From CAVZCK01 sp963773735 (GTDB lineage: Bacteria; Pseudomonadota; Alphaproteobacteria; Rhizobiales; Rhodomicrobiaceae), in contig CAVZCK010000022.1 in assembly GCA_963773735.1 (NCBI GenBank), positions 1 through 64,000 on the forward strand: DNA of 64,000 bases, given 5' to 3'. Made by a program: the position numbers and the translations under genes. The notes beneath the pieces are model-generated. The model was not told where the DNA came from and did no database searches. It worked only from the letters and a program-made list of their open reading frames with translations. How positions within the stretch are numbered: the stretch's first letter is position 1; each line of letters opens with the position of its first letter. Positions 1 through 8,103 of the stretch are shown here, one piece after another.

Positions 1-141
1 GTCTCGTGCAATCCGGCAAGCTTTGCCAGGGACGCTCGCGCGCTGATCGACGGCGGCTACCGCTTGGAGCGGGTCGTTCCCATCGACCAGTTCGTCTGGT
101 CGGCGCATGTCGAGCTGGTTGCGGTCTTCACTCGGTCTTAA
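1..141 (+). CDS. TrmA/RumA-type RNA 5-methyluridine methyltransferase, C-terminal end (partial)
   Basis: Only the last 46 residues are in the window; the gene enters from the left edge and stops at TAA 139-141. The fragment opens with VSCNP, the motif that carries the catalytic cysteine in RumA/TrmA RNA m5U methyltransferases, followed by SFARDARAL and a GGYRLERVVPIDQF segment ending in HVELVAVF, the usual C-terminal strand of this SAM-dependent family. The family methylates uridine in tRNA or 23S rRNA. Which member (TrmA, RlmD or RlmC type) cannot be decided from this piece. Confidence 0.75.
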   Translation, partial: VSCNPASFARDARALIDGGYRLERVVPIDQFVWSAHVELVAVFTRS

Positions 142-177
142 AAGCGAGATCAGATGATATGAAATCGAGGAATGCTC

Positions 178-232
178 GTTCTCCCCACGGGAGAGGGCGG
201 ACGCCGAAGGCGGCCGGGTGAGAGGGCTTTTA
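178..232. repeat. Short palindromic intergenic element
   Basis: The gap between the methyltransferase stop and the ppsA 3' end holds a G+C-rich stretch with a small inverted repeat (CTCCC-CAC-GGGAG) followed by GAGGGCGG and GGGTGAGAGGGC. This looks like the dispersed intergenic repeats common in Hyphomicrobiales. With a T-run (GGCTTTT) just after, it may also end transcription of the upstream gene. Family assignment is by appearance only. Confidence 0.35.
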
Positions 233-306
233 AGGACGCTACGATGCCTCGCAATCTGCCTACTCTTCGTTGGAAGCGCTAACGCGAATGCTATGCGTTA
301 GAGATC

Positions 307-2700
307 CTACGCCTTTGTCCCCTCGGCGGCCGCGACGTGCTTCTTCACGGCGACGAAGCTGTCGGGGCTGACGGAAATCGAATCGATCCCGCAAGCGACG
401 AGAAATTCGGCAAAGGCCGGATTGTCGCTCGGCGCCTGGCCGCAGAGGCCGACCTTCGCCCCCACCTCATGCGCTTCGCGGATGACGCGCTTTATCATCC
501 ATTCCACCGCTGCATCCTCTTCGTCGAACAGCTCGGCCAGCGCCTCCGAATCCCGGTCGACCCCGAGGGTGAGCTGCGTCAGGTCGTTACTGCCGATCGA
601 AAAGCCGTCGAAGCGCTGGGCAAAAGTCTTGGCGAGAATGACGTTCGAGGGGATCTCGCACATCACATAGATTTGCAAACCCCTCTCGCCACGCTTCAAG
701 CCGTTCTCGGCCATGACGGCAAGCACGCGGTCCGCCTCGCCCACCGACCGGCAGAACGGGATCATAGGGATGACATTGGCAAAGCCGAGCGTCTCGCGCA
801 GCCGCAGAATGGCCTTGCATTCGAGCGCGAAGCCCTCCCGGTAACGCGGCGAATAATAGCGCGAGGCGCCGCGGAAACCGATCATCGGGTTCTCTTCCTT
901 CGGCTCGAACTCGGCGCCGCCGATCAGGCCGGCATATTCATTGGTCTTGAAGTCGCTCATGCGGATGATCACCGGCCGGGGGAACTGCGAGGCGGCGATG
1001 CGGGCGAGCCCGCGCGACAGGCGGTCGACGAAATATTCGGTCTTGTCCGCATAGCCGGCGGTCAGCCCGGCAATCGTGCGCTTGGTCTCCTCGTCGCGCA
1101 GCGCATCGTAGCGGACGAGCGCCATCGGGTGGATTTTGACGTGGTTGCTGACTACGAACTCCATCCGGGCAAGGCCGACGCCGTCGGCCGGCAGCCGCCA
1201 CCAGCGGAAGGCCGCCGCCGGGTTGGCCATATTCAGCATGATCTTGGTGCGGGTCTGGGCGATGTGGTCGAGGCTCAGCTCCTCCACCTCGAACTCGGCC
1301 CGCCCCTCATATACGAAACCCTCCGTGCCCTCGGCGCATGAGGCGGTGATCTCCTGCTCGTCATGCAGCACATGCGTCGCCTGGCCGGTGCCGACGATCG
1401 CCGGCAGGCCAAGCTCGCGGCTGACGATGGCGGCATGCGAGGTGCGCCCGCCATGATCGGTGATGATGGCGGCGGCGCGTTTCATGATCGGCACCCAGTC
1501 CGGGTCGGTCGTGCCGGTGACGAGGATCGAGCCGTCGACGAAGCGCTCGATCTGCGCGGCGCTTTCGATCAGGCAGACCTTGCCCGAGACGATGGCGCTG
1601 CCGACACTGAGGCCGGTCAGCAGCTTTTTGCCCTTCGAGAGGATGCGGTAGGAGCGGAGCGCCGCAGCCTTCTCGCGCGACCGCACCGTCTCCGGCCGCG
1701 CCTGCACGATGAAGATCTCGGCCGTCTCGCCATCCTTGGCCCATTCCATATCCATCGGGCAGCCGTAATGGCGCTCGATGATCGCGGCCCAGCGCGCCAG
1801 CCTGACGATCTCCGCATCGCTCAGCACGAAAGTGGCGCGCTCCTGTTTCGAGGTCGGCACGTTGCGCGTGGTGCGCCCGCCCTCGGCGGTGTAGATCATC
1901 TTCTGCGCCTTGGCGCCGAGCTTCTTCTCGATCACGGGCACGAGATTCGACTGGTCGAGCAGCGGCTTGAACACCTGATATTCGTCCGGATCGACGGCGC
2001 CCTGCACGACGTTCTCACCAAGGCCCCAGGCGGCATCGATCAGCACCACGTCCTTGAAGCCGGTCTCGGTGTCGATCGAGAACATCACGCCGGCCCCGCC
2101 GAGATCGGAGCGGACCATGCGCTGCACGCCGATCGACAGCGCCACCTTCAGATGATCGAAGCCCTTGGCCTGGCGGTAGCTGATGGCGCGGTCGGTGAAC
2201 AGCGAGGCATAGCAGCGCCGGCAAGCGTCTAACAGCGCGGCGGCCCCGCGAATATTAAGAAAGGTCTCCTGCTGCCCGGCAAAGCTGGCGTCGGGCAGAT
2301 CCTCCGCCGTGGCGCTGGAGCGGACCGCCACATCGACATCGGCTTTCCCCGAGCGCCGGCAGAGATCCTGATAGGCCGCCTCGATGCTTTGAGCGATATC
2401 GGCCGGCCAGTCGCCCTGCAGCATCGCATGGCGGATCGCCTCGCCGGCCTGGGCAAGCGTGGACTTGCCGGCGGCGAGGTGATTGAGCACCGCGCCGATC
2501 GCCTCGCGCAGGCCGTTCGCCTCGATGAAACGCCAATAGGCATCCGCGGTGGTGGCAAAGCCGGGCGGAACGCTGACGCCCTTGCCGCCGAGATTGCGCA
2601 CCATTTCGCCGAGCGAGGCATTCTTGCCGCCGACGATAGCGACATCGCCGCGCCCCAGCTCCTCGAACCAGATTACATTGGCGTTCTTTGGGGCGCTCAT
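307..2700 (-). CDS. ppsA: Phosphoenolpyruvate synthase
   Basis: A 797-residue protein, the usual length for PEP synthase (pyruvate + ATP + water to PEP + AMP + phosphate), a gluconeogenic cytosolic enzyme. Order of domains: N-terminal ATP-grasp/PPDK domain (about 15-355; starts WFEELGRGDVAIVGGKNASLG), swivelling phosphohistidine domain with GGRTSHAAI near residue 420 (the catalytic His), and C-terminal PEP-binding barrel with GLCGQAPSDNP near 750 (active-site Cys). The ATG at 2698-2700 lies just after an AGAAGAC-type ribosome site. It stands alone, with no obvious operon partner, so it may serve growth on C2/C3 or one-carbon substrates. The opposite strand also stays open over long stretches, but this is a codon-bias shadow. 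Confidence 0.95.
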   Translation of the reverse strand: MSAPKNANVIWFEELGRGDVAIVGGKNASLGEMVRNLGGKGVSVPPGFATTADAYWRFIEANGLREAIGAVLNHLAAGKSTLAQAGEAIRHAMLQGDWPADIAQSIEAAYQDLCRRSGKADVDVAVRSSATAEDLPDASFAGQQETFLNIRGAAALLDACRRCYASLFTDRAISYRQAKGFDHLKVALSIGVQRMVRSDLGGAGVMFSIDTETGFKDVVLIDAAWGLGENVVQGAVDPDEYQVFKPLLDQSNLVPVIEKKLGAKAQKMIYTAEGGRTTRNVPTSKQERATFVLSDAEIVRLARWAAIIERHYGCPMDMEWAKDGETAEIFIVQARPETVRSREKAAALRSYRILSKGKKLLTGLSVGSAIVSGKVCLIESAAQIERFVDGSILVTGTTDPDWVPIMKRAAAIITDHGGRTSHAAIVSRELGLPAIVGTGQATHVLHDEQEITASCAEGTEGFVYEGRAEFEVEELSLDHIAQTRTKIMLNMANPAAAFRWWRLPADGVGLARMEFVVSNHVKIHPMALVRYDALRDEETKRTIAGLTAGYADKTEYFVDRLSRGLARIAASQFPRPVIIRMSDFKTNEYAGLIGGAEFEPKEENPMIGFRGASRYYSPRYREGFALECKAILRLRETLGFANVIPMIPFCRSVGEADRVLAVMAENGLKRGERGLQIYVMCEIPSNVILAKTFAQRFDGFSIGSNDLTQLTLGVDRDSEALAELFDEEDAAVEWMIKRVIREAHEVGAKVGLCGQAPSDNPAFAEFLVACGIDSISVSPDSFVAVKKHVAAAEGTKA

Positions 2701-2811
2701 TGTCTTCTCCGTTATGGAAATTCAGGGGCGCTCGCTGCGTCCGCGCTCGGGTGAAAGATAATGAACAGTCGCGACATTTCTATGCATTGAGGAAGATCAA
2801 ATAGGGTTGCA

Positions 2812-3669
2812 TCAGGCAGCCGGCACGGCAAGATCCTCGGCGATGAGCGCCGCGAGATCGCGCGCCGGGGCTTGGCTGGCGGCGCGCAGGCGCAGCACGA
2901 ATTCGGCATCCGGCAGGCTTGGCAGATCGAGCTTTGCCGGCGCCACCACGAGGCCGGGCTCAAGCATCCGCCTCGTCCGGGGCGTGATGGCGATGCCGCT
3001 GCGCACCGCCGCGCGCAGTCCGGCAAGGCTATGGCTGGTCGCCGCGATCCGGTAGGGCCGGCGCGCCGCGTCCAGGGCGGCGATGGCGGCGCTGCGAAAG
3101 CCGCATGGCGGATCGAGCAGCGCGAGCGGGATTTCGGCGTCCCGCGGCAGAGCATCGCCCGCCGCAGCGAGCCAAACCATCGGCTCGCGCAAGACGAACA
3201 TCTCGTCGGCAACCGGCGCCGTCCGCATGGCGAGCAGAATGTCGAGCCCGCCCTGCTCGAAGGCGATCGCCAATTCATTGGAACGCCCGACCCGCAAGTC
3301 GAGATGGACGCGGGCATGGGTCTTGGCGAAGAGGCGAAGCAGGCCGGGCAAGGTGTTGTCGACGAAATCCTGCGTGCAGCCGAGCGCGATGCGGCCATCG
3401 GCGCGGGCGCCTTTCAGGCCGAGCCAGGCTTCGCGATGAGCGGCGAGGATGCGCCTGGCGTGGCCGACCAGATCCTCGCCCGCAGCGGTCAGCGACCGGC
3501 CGCGCCCGGCGGGCGCCAGCAGCGGCTCCCCGATCAGCTCCTCCAGCCGCTGCATCTGCGCGGTGACGGCCGACGGTGAGCGGCCGACCAGCAAAGCCGC
3601 CTGCGCCAGCGAGCCGCTATCGGCGAAGGCGAGGAAGGTGCGCAGCAGATCGGGATCGAGCGTCTCCAT
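2812..3669 (-). CDS. LysR-family transcriptional regulator
   Basis: 285 residues from the ATG at 3667-3669 (METLDPDLLRTFLAF), the canonical LysR N-terminus; the reading frame is open further upstream but that part runs into the divergent promoter. Residues 1-60 form the winged HTH (SGSLAQAALLVGRSPSAVTAQMQ), and about 90-280 the periplasmic-binding-like effector domain. It is divergently transcribed from the tautomerase gene at 3784, 114 bp away, the classical arrangement for a LysR protein that controls its neighbour and itself. Effector unknown. Confidence 0.92.
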   Translation of the reverse strand: METLDPDLLRTFLAFADSGSLAQAALLVGRSPSAVTAQMQRLEELIGEPLLAPAGRGRSLTAAGEDLVGHARRILAAHREAWLGLKGARADGRIALGCTQDFVDNTLPGLLRLFAKTHARVHLDLRVGRSNELAIAFEQGGLDILLAMRTAPVADEMFVLREPMVWLAAAGDALPRDAEIPLALLDPPCGFRSAAIAALDAARRPYRIAATSHSLAGLRAAVRSGIAITPRTRRMLEPGLVVAPAKLDLPSLPDAEFVLRLRAASQAPARDLAALIAEDLAVPAA

Positions 3670-3783
3670 ACTTCTGTTTATCAAAATTGTAAGTTCAAAA
3701 CAATTCGATTTTAATGGATCATTTCGGTGGGTAGGGCGGCGCTTGTGAATGACCCTCATCCTGCTAACCCACGGAGATCAACC
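3670..3783. promoter_or_regulatory. Divergent LysR/tautomerase promoter region
   Basis: This 114 bp intergenic stretch is clearly AT-richer than its surroundings (for example AATTGTAAGTTCAAAAC and TCGATTTTAATGG) and separates two divergent genes. It must hold both promoters and, by LysR precedent, the regulator binding site. ACGGAGATCAACC is the ribosome site of the tautomerase. No single T-N11-A operator can be singled out by eye. Confidence 0.45.
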
Positions 3784-4194
3784 ATGCCGATTATCAATAT
3801 TTCAGTCACCGGCGAGCCCGACCCCGCGCTCTCCCAGCGCATCGCCCGCGAGGTCACGGAGGTAACCAGGCAGCAATTGCGCAAAGACCCCACCCTTACC
3901 GCCGTCGCCGTCCATTACATCGACCCGGCGCATTGGTTCGCCGGCGGCCAGTCGCTCAAGGCGCAGGCGGTCAACAGTTTCTGGCTCGACGTCAAGGTCG
4001 TCGACGGCACCAACACCAAAGCGGAAATGGCCGCCTATATCGAGGCCATCTATGCAACGCTCGCCGCCATCCTCGGCCATACGCATTCGGAGAGCTATGC
4101 CCTCGTCCATGAGGTTCCGGCGGCCGCCTATGGCTATGGCGGCAAGACGCAGGAATTCCGCTTCATCAGCGGTAAGCTGAAAACGGCTGCTTAG
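3784..4194 (+). CDS. Tautomerase-superfamily protein
   Basis: 136 residues starting MPIINISVTGEPDP. After removal of Met the N-terminal proline would be the catalytic base, as in the 4-oxalocrotonate tautomerase superfamily. It is about twice the length of 4-OT (about 62 residues), fitting the longer single-chain tautomerases of the family. Start chosen because the Pro must be residue 2 and a GGAG ribosome site precedes it; an in-frame upstream ATG lies in the promoter. Substrate unknown, but the divergent LysR gene suggests induction by an aromatic or keto-enol metabolite. Confidence 0.88.
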   Translation: MPIINISVTGEPDPALSQRIAREVTEVTRQQLRKDPTLTAVAVHYIDPAHWFAGGQSLKAQAVNSFWLDVKVVDGTNTKAEMAAYIEAIYATLAAILGHTHSESYALVHEVPAAAYGYGGKTQEFRFISGKLKTAA

Positions 4195-4256
4195 GATCCA
4201 GGCGGCCAGGAGGCGGCTCGGCGATGCCGCCTCCTCGCCTGCTTTGCGCCTCGGCC

Positions 4257-4434
4257 CCTCATTTCCGTCCGCCGCGCTCGCGGATGAGCGTGGTAAACTC
4301 CTCGCGGCCGAAGAAAGCGGCCCAGCCGAGCGCGGTTGCCGTGGTCAGGCGTTGCAGGATCGAAGCCCGCCGCGAAGGCGCGGCGCACCGTCTCGACATC
4401 GCCGGCCCGTGCCGCCTGGAAGAGGATTGAGGTG
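4257..4434 (-). pseudogene. Ankyrin-repeat protein remnant (frameshifted)
   Basis: On the minus strand one frame reads ILFQAARAGDVETVRRAF-AAGFDPAT, an ankyrin-type helix pair. After a frame change near 4340 another frame continues TTATALGWAAFFGREEF and ends TTLIRERGGRK at the stop. Together they give about 55 residues of one ankyrin-like unit. Two in-frame stops (TGA TAA) lie directly upstream of the first part, so no intact gene exists. I read this as a decayed 3' end of an ankyrin protein. Confidence 0.55.
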
Positions 4435-4758
4435 GTTGCGGCCGTTGGCAGGGCGGCTTATCACACATTTCTTTCCGTCGCCGGCTAGGCCGGATGCCGG
4501 AGAGTTTTCGTCTCGAAGCGGTTATCGCCACGCCCTGAAATCCAACTGCGCTCGGCCTCAGGCGCCGAAAATCCACTTCGTCCGGCCAACTTTGCAGCGT
4601 TTTCGCAAACCTCTCGCAGGAGAGAACATGCAGTGAAATCGATGCTGCATTTCGGCCACGCCAAGACGGCCATCGATGCGGAAGGTCACACAAGTGAGGC
4701 GAGCATTGATCTAAGATGATAGGTCATGATTCACTTGGCTTAGACTTGGAGAAGACTA
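4435..4758. other. Gene-free stretch before a secreted-protein gene
   Basis: About 320 bp with no convincing gene on either strand. Short open frames lack family signatures or ribosome sites. The last 60 bp (GATCTAAGATGATAGGTCATG, then CTTGGAGAAGACTA) are AT-richer and probably hold the promoter and ribosome site of the next gene. Confidence 0.4.
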
Positions 4759-5100
4759 ATGATCAAACATGCCCTTGCTGTTGCCCTTCTGGGAATAGGA
4801 ATTGGCTTCACCGACCACGCGTCGGTTCACGCCGCGCCGCCTCTAGCCGGCGTTGCAGCCTCCTCAATGAGGGTGGCCGATGATACGGTGGTAAAAGTCG
4901 GCTGCCTCGACGAGATACCGGTTGTGCAAGGCGTCGTCGCCTTCTTCCAGCTCTTGCGCGATGAGGAAATCGACTACCACTGCGACAGACACTATGATGG
5001 CGATTACTACGATCGGCACACATACGACGAGCGCAAGTATCCCACCTATAAAGACGGCGGGTATGCGCAGCCAAAAGATCTGAAAGGGGCGCCGCGGTAA
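4759..5100 (+). CDS. Small secreted Tyr/Asp-rich protein of unknown function
   Basis: 113 residues. MIKHALAVALLGIGIGF followed by a VHAAPPLAG segment is a plausible Sec signal peptide with AxA cleavage near residue 26. The mature part has two Cys (CLDEIP and YHCDRH) and a C-terminal half dominated by Tyr, Asp and His (HYDGDYYDRHTYDERKYPTY), then a KDLKGAPR tail. A GGAGAAG ribosome site is 6 bp upstream. No family recognised. A metal-binding or envelope role is conceivable from composition but is only inference. Confidence 0.6.
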   Translation: MIKHALAVALLGIGIGFTDHASVHAAPPLAGVAASSMRVADDTVVKVGCLDEIPVVQGVVAFFQLLRDEEIDYHCDRHYDGDYYDRHTYDERKYPTYKDGGYAQPKDLKGAPR

Positions 5101-5276
5101 AGGCGTCGCCGCTTCCGCCTTGAGTTAGGAACGGAAGTCAGCCGTATGATCGAGATAAGGTGAACCTCTCCGGCGCCCAGGTGTGCCGGAGGGAGAGAAG
5201 TAATGGAGGAGCAGGCATCGCCCTCCAGGCGGCCGGAGCCGCCTCACAAAGGCCACCGGTTTTCCGGTGTCCGGTG

Positions 5277-5750
5277 TCACCCGCGCCGCGCGGCCTTGAT
5301 CGCGGCGACGTCGATCTTCTTCATGTTCATCATCGCAGCGAACGCGCGTTTGGCTTCAGCGCCGCCGGCCGCCAGCGCCTCCATCAGCACGCGCGGCGTG
5401 ATTTGCCAGGAGACGCCCCATTTGTCCTTGCACCAGCCACAGGCGCTCTCCTCGCCGCCATTGCCGACGATGGCGTTCCAATAGCGGTCGGTCTCTTCCT
5501 GATCGTCGGTTGCGATCTGGAACGAGAAGGCTTCGTTATGCTTGAACATGGGGCCGCCGTTCAGGCCGATACAGGGAATGTCGAAGACCGTGAATTCAAC
5601 CACCAGCACATCGCCCTCCTTACCGGACGGGTAGTCCCCGGGGGCACGGGTAATGGCGCCCACCGCGCTCCCCGGAAAGGTCTCCGCATAGAAGCGGGCG
5701 GCAGCTTCGGCGTCCTTGTCGTACCATAGGCAAATCGTGTTTTTGGCCAT
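5277..5750 (-). CDS. VOC/PhnB-like (3-demethylubiquinone methyltransferase-fold) protein
   Basis: 157 residues beginning MAKNTICLWYDKDAEAAARFYAETFPGS, the standard opening of PhnB-type VOC proteins of about 150-160 aa, with CGWCKDKWGVSWQITP as the conserved second-half motif and an alanine-rich FAAMMNMKKIDVAAIKAA end. Despite the Pfam-style methyltransferase label these proteins rarely have a proven methylation role. Stands alone. Confidence 0.9.
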   Translation of the reverse strand: MAKNTICLWYDKDAEAAARFYAETFPGSAVGAITRAPGDYPSGKEGDVLVVEFTVFDIPCIGLNGGPMFKHNEAFSFQIATDDQEETDRYWNAIVGNGGEESACGWCKDKWGVSWQITPRVLMEALAAGGAEAKRAFAAMMNMKKIDVAAIKAARRG

Positions 5751-5989
5751 TGCGTGTCCCTTCGCGTCTCGTTTCGCATCCCTTCCTATATGAGATTCAT
5801 CTGGAGAAGGCGGGTTGCTATCCTAAAGACGTGCAGTTATCTCCCTTCCCGACACGAGCCGGCAACTTTTGTTGGGTGAGCGGCCCAATGGTGCTTAAGA
5901 CGCGCTTGCCAAGATCCTCGACCTGCGCCTTAGCAATCAGCCATCGCTTCCTCGAGCAGATCGCCGCTCCTTATCGCGAGTTAAGCGTC

Positions 5990-6316
5990 GGCAGGAGGCC
6001 GTCGTGACGCGGAAAGGCCAATCCTTGCGCAATGCGCGAGTGCCCGCTCGCGCCTCGAAGCCGACATTTACGGGTAATGGCAGCGCAGTTTTTGCAGAGG
6101 GGGTGTCGGATCGGCGCCGGTTGGTGCGTCTTTCAGGAAGGAGGGACTAACCATTGAAGCCTCGCGCTACACGCGCAAGCCGTGTTGCAAGGCGCATTCA
6201 TATTGGCGAAGGCAAAGGGCGACGCCACTGTCGCCGGGGAAAGCGCCGATCATCTGCGAAGCTACGTCGAGCTTGTGTTTCAGTCCACAAAACGTGAAGG
6301 AAAGGAAAGGTCATGA
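5990..6316 (+). pseudogene. TetR/AcrR-family regulator, decayed C-terminal part
   Basis: Three frames carry pieces of one TetR ligand-binding domain: ILAQCASARSRLEADIYG then a stop, LTIEASRYT in another frame near 6150-6170, and finally TQAVLQGAFILAKAKGDAT through GESADHLRSYVELVFQ to a TGA at 6314-6316. The last block is a strong match to the C-terminal helices of TetR regulators. No HTH remains recognisable upstream. The stop overlaps the ATG of the YciI-like gene (ATGA), so the two were once translationally coupled. At least two frameshifts plus a stop argue for true decay. Confidence 0.6.
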
Positions 6317-6678
6317 CCACGAACGACACCTATCTCGCTATTTTTCTTGGTAGCAAAACCAGCCCTCAAAGGAAGGCATGGGACGCGCTTCCCGAAGCGG
6401 AACGGCGAGCAAGGGAACGCGAGGGTATTGCAGCCTGGAAGGCATGGGCTGAAAAGCACCAGGGCGCAATTGTTGGCATGGGTGGACCGCTCGGCAAGAC
6501 CAAGAAGGTTACTGAACGCGGTATCGGAGATGTAAGCAACGAGTTGGGAGCCTTCACGGTCATTCGCGCAGAATCGCACGAAGCGGCAGCGAAGCTCTTC
6601 GAAAACCACCCTCATTTCACAATTTTCCCAGGCGACTCCGTGGAGGTAATGCCAGTCCTGCCAATACCTGGCGCTTAA
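6313..6678 (+). CDS. YciI-like (YCII-related) domain protein
   Basis: 121 residues, MTTNDTYLAIFLGSKTSPQR to MPVLPIPGA. It has the DGCR/YCII-type pattern: an IAAWKAWAEKHQGAIVGMGGP segment, AFTVIRAESHEAAAKLF and ENHPHFTIFPGDSVEVMPV. This is a small ferredoxin-like fold family often encoded beside TetR or ECF sigma factors. Its start overlaps the stop of the broken TetR gene by 4 bp, so it probably belonged to a TetR-controlled operon. Function unknown. Confidence 0.82.
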   Translation: MTTNDTYLAIFLGSKTSPQRKAWDALPEAERRAREREGIAAWKAWAEKHQGAIVGMGGPLGKTKKVTERGIGDVSNELGAFTVIRAESHEAAAKLFENHPHFTIFPGDSVEVMPVLPIPGA

Positions 6679-6730
6679 TCGACGGCAGCGACAAGGCGCC
6701 CGTATTTTGGCCCTCCATGCGCGCTCTCGC

Positions 6731-6766
6731 AGCCGAACAGCTGCTGATGACAGCAGCTGTTCGGCT
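6731..6766. terminator. Perfect 16-bp inverted repeat (possible terminator)
   Basis: AGCCGAACAGCTGCTG, loop ATGA, then the exact reverse complement. It lies 53 bp after the YciI-like stop. There is no T-run on either side, so a classic intrinsic terminator is doubtful; it may be an mRNA-stabilising hairpin or a protein-binding palindrome. Confidence 0.4.
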
Positions 6767-7078
6767 GGACGTGGTGCGATAGGCGGTTGAGCGCGTGTAC
6801 GCCAACAATGGCCCGATGTTGAAGCCGTGAACTGCGCCCACGTCGGCTTTCAACGCACTCTCTCCGTCGCGGGCCACAAAGTTTGAGGGGCAGTTTAGAG
6901 GCGCTCGCAGACCTGGTCGGACCGTGTCCTCACGTCGTCCGGCTTCGAATATGCTGAATGTCGCAGTCCCCGCCGCGACCGTGCTGTCCACTGCGCGCTT
7001 GCCGGTACGCGACTGTTGATATCAAACCCGGCTCATCATTCTCTTACGTCATCATCGGGCCCCGGCTCGGAGGCTTGT

Positions 7079-7193
7079 CCCGGACTTGATCCGGGGCCGG
7101 GGCAGGCGAGCGGAGCGAGACCCCGTGACCCATTCCGTTGCCCGCGAGCAAGCCGATGCGGCAGCGGTTTGGGTTGCCGGATCAAGTCGGCAA
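7079..7193. repeat. Inverted pair of CCGGACTTGATCCGG-type repeats
   Basis: CCCGGA-CTTGA-TCCGGG at 7079-7095 and CCGGATCAAGTCGG inside TTGCCG...CGGCAA at 7174-7193 are near reverse complements of each other and each is itself palindromic. Such CTTGATCCGG elements are widely scattered between genes in Hyphomicrobiales. Here they lie downstream of aapP and may fold into a large stem that ends the aap operon. Confidence 0.5.
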
Positions 7194-7294
7194 CAACAGA
7201 TGTGGCGGCGTCTCGCCAATACCGGTTCTGCCGGGCCCGAATGCGACGCAATCGCCGGCATGCCACGCCCCGCGTCAAAATGATCGGGCGGCCG

Positions 7295-8092
7295 TCAATG
7301 CCCCAATATCTGGCTGAGGAACAGCTTTGAGCGCTCGCTCTGCGGATTGTTGAAGAAGCCCTCGGGGGTTTGCACCTCGATGATCTGACCGGCGTCCATG
7401 AAGACAACGCGGTGCGCAACCTGACGGGCGAAGCCCATCTCATGCGTCACCACGAGCATGGTCATGCCGCTTTCGGCGAGATCGATCATCACGTCGAGCA
7501 CTTCCGAGATCATCTCCGGATCGAGCGCCGATGTCGGCTCGTCGAACAGCATCACGCGCGGGTTCATGCAGAGCGAGCGCGCGATGGCGACGCGCTGCTG
7601 CTGTCCGCCGGAGAGCTGGCCGGGATATTTGTCCGCCTGCTCCGGAATCCGCACGCGCTTGAGATATTCGCGCGCGGCCTCCTCGGCCTGCTTGCGCGGC
7701 ACCTTGCGGACCCAGACGGGCGCGAGGGTGAGGTTTTCCAGCACGGTCAGATGCGGGAACAGGTTGAAGTGCTGGAAGACCATGCCGACTTCGCGCCGGA
7801 TTTCCTCGATGTTCTTGAGATCGTTGTTCAGCTCGATGCCGTCGACGAGGATCGTGCCTTCCTGATGCACCTCCAGCCGGTTGATGCAGCGGATAAGCGT
7901 CGACTTGCCGGAGCCGGACGGGCCGCAAATGACGATGCGTTCACCGCGATCGACGATCAGGTCGATGTCCTTGAGGACATGGAAATTGAGGAACCATTTG
8001 TTGACCCCGCTGATCTCGATCATGGGCCGTTCGGGTTTGCGCTCCGCGGCCGGGGCACTCACCTTCTTTTCAGCCGGCTCTACAATGGTCAT
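7295..8092 (-). CDS. aapP: General L-amino acid ABC transporter, ATP-binding protein AapP
   Basis: 265 residues from the ATG at 8090-8092, with AGGAG 9 bp upstream; the open frame continues upstream but only into the aapM 3' end. Walker A GPSGSGKST, signature LSGGQQQRVAIARSL, Walker B VMLFDEPTSALD, and the H-loop VVTHEMGFARQVA mark a polar amino-acid (HisP/GlnQ/AapP) ATPase. Last gene of aapJQMP. Powers uptake of a broad range of L-amino acids at the inner membrane. Confidence 0.93.
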   Translation of the reverse strand: MTIVEPAEKKVSAPAAERKPERPMIEISGVNKWFLNFHVLKDIDLIVDRGERIVICGPSGSGKSTLIRCINRLEVHQEGTILVDGIELNNDLKNIEEIRREVGMVFQHFNLFPHLTVLENLTLAPVWVRKVPRKQAEEAAREYLKRVRIPEQADKYPGQLSGGQQQRVAIARSLCMNPRVMLFDEPTSALDPEMISEVLDVMIDLAESGMTMLVVTHEMGFARQVAHRVVFMDAGQIIEVQTPEGFFNNPQSERSKLFLSQILGH

Positions 8093-8103
8093 GGCTTGAG
8101 CTC

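Larger units (their letters stand above)
6679..7294. other. Intergenic region with palindromes and repeat element, no gene seen
   Basis: 616 bp between the YciI-like gene and aapP. It holds a perfect 16-bp hairpin (6731-6766) and an inverted pair of palindromic repeats (7079-7193). The sequence between them shows no open frame with family features; an antisense-looking open stretch at 6617-6991 has no ribosome site and atypical composition. Confidence 0.5.

Noticed and set aside
337..1341. 334-codon open frame on the plus strand
   Set aside because: It lies fully opposite ppsA, has low-complexity Arg/His/Asp-rich composition and no ribosome site: a mirror of third-position GC bias.
6617..6991. 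124-codon minus-strand frame in the YciI-aapP gap
   Set aside because: No ribosome site or recognisable family, overlaps the YciI-like gene end and the perfect hairpin.
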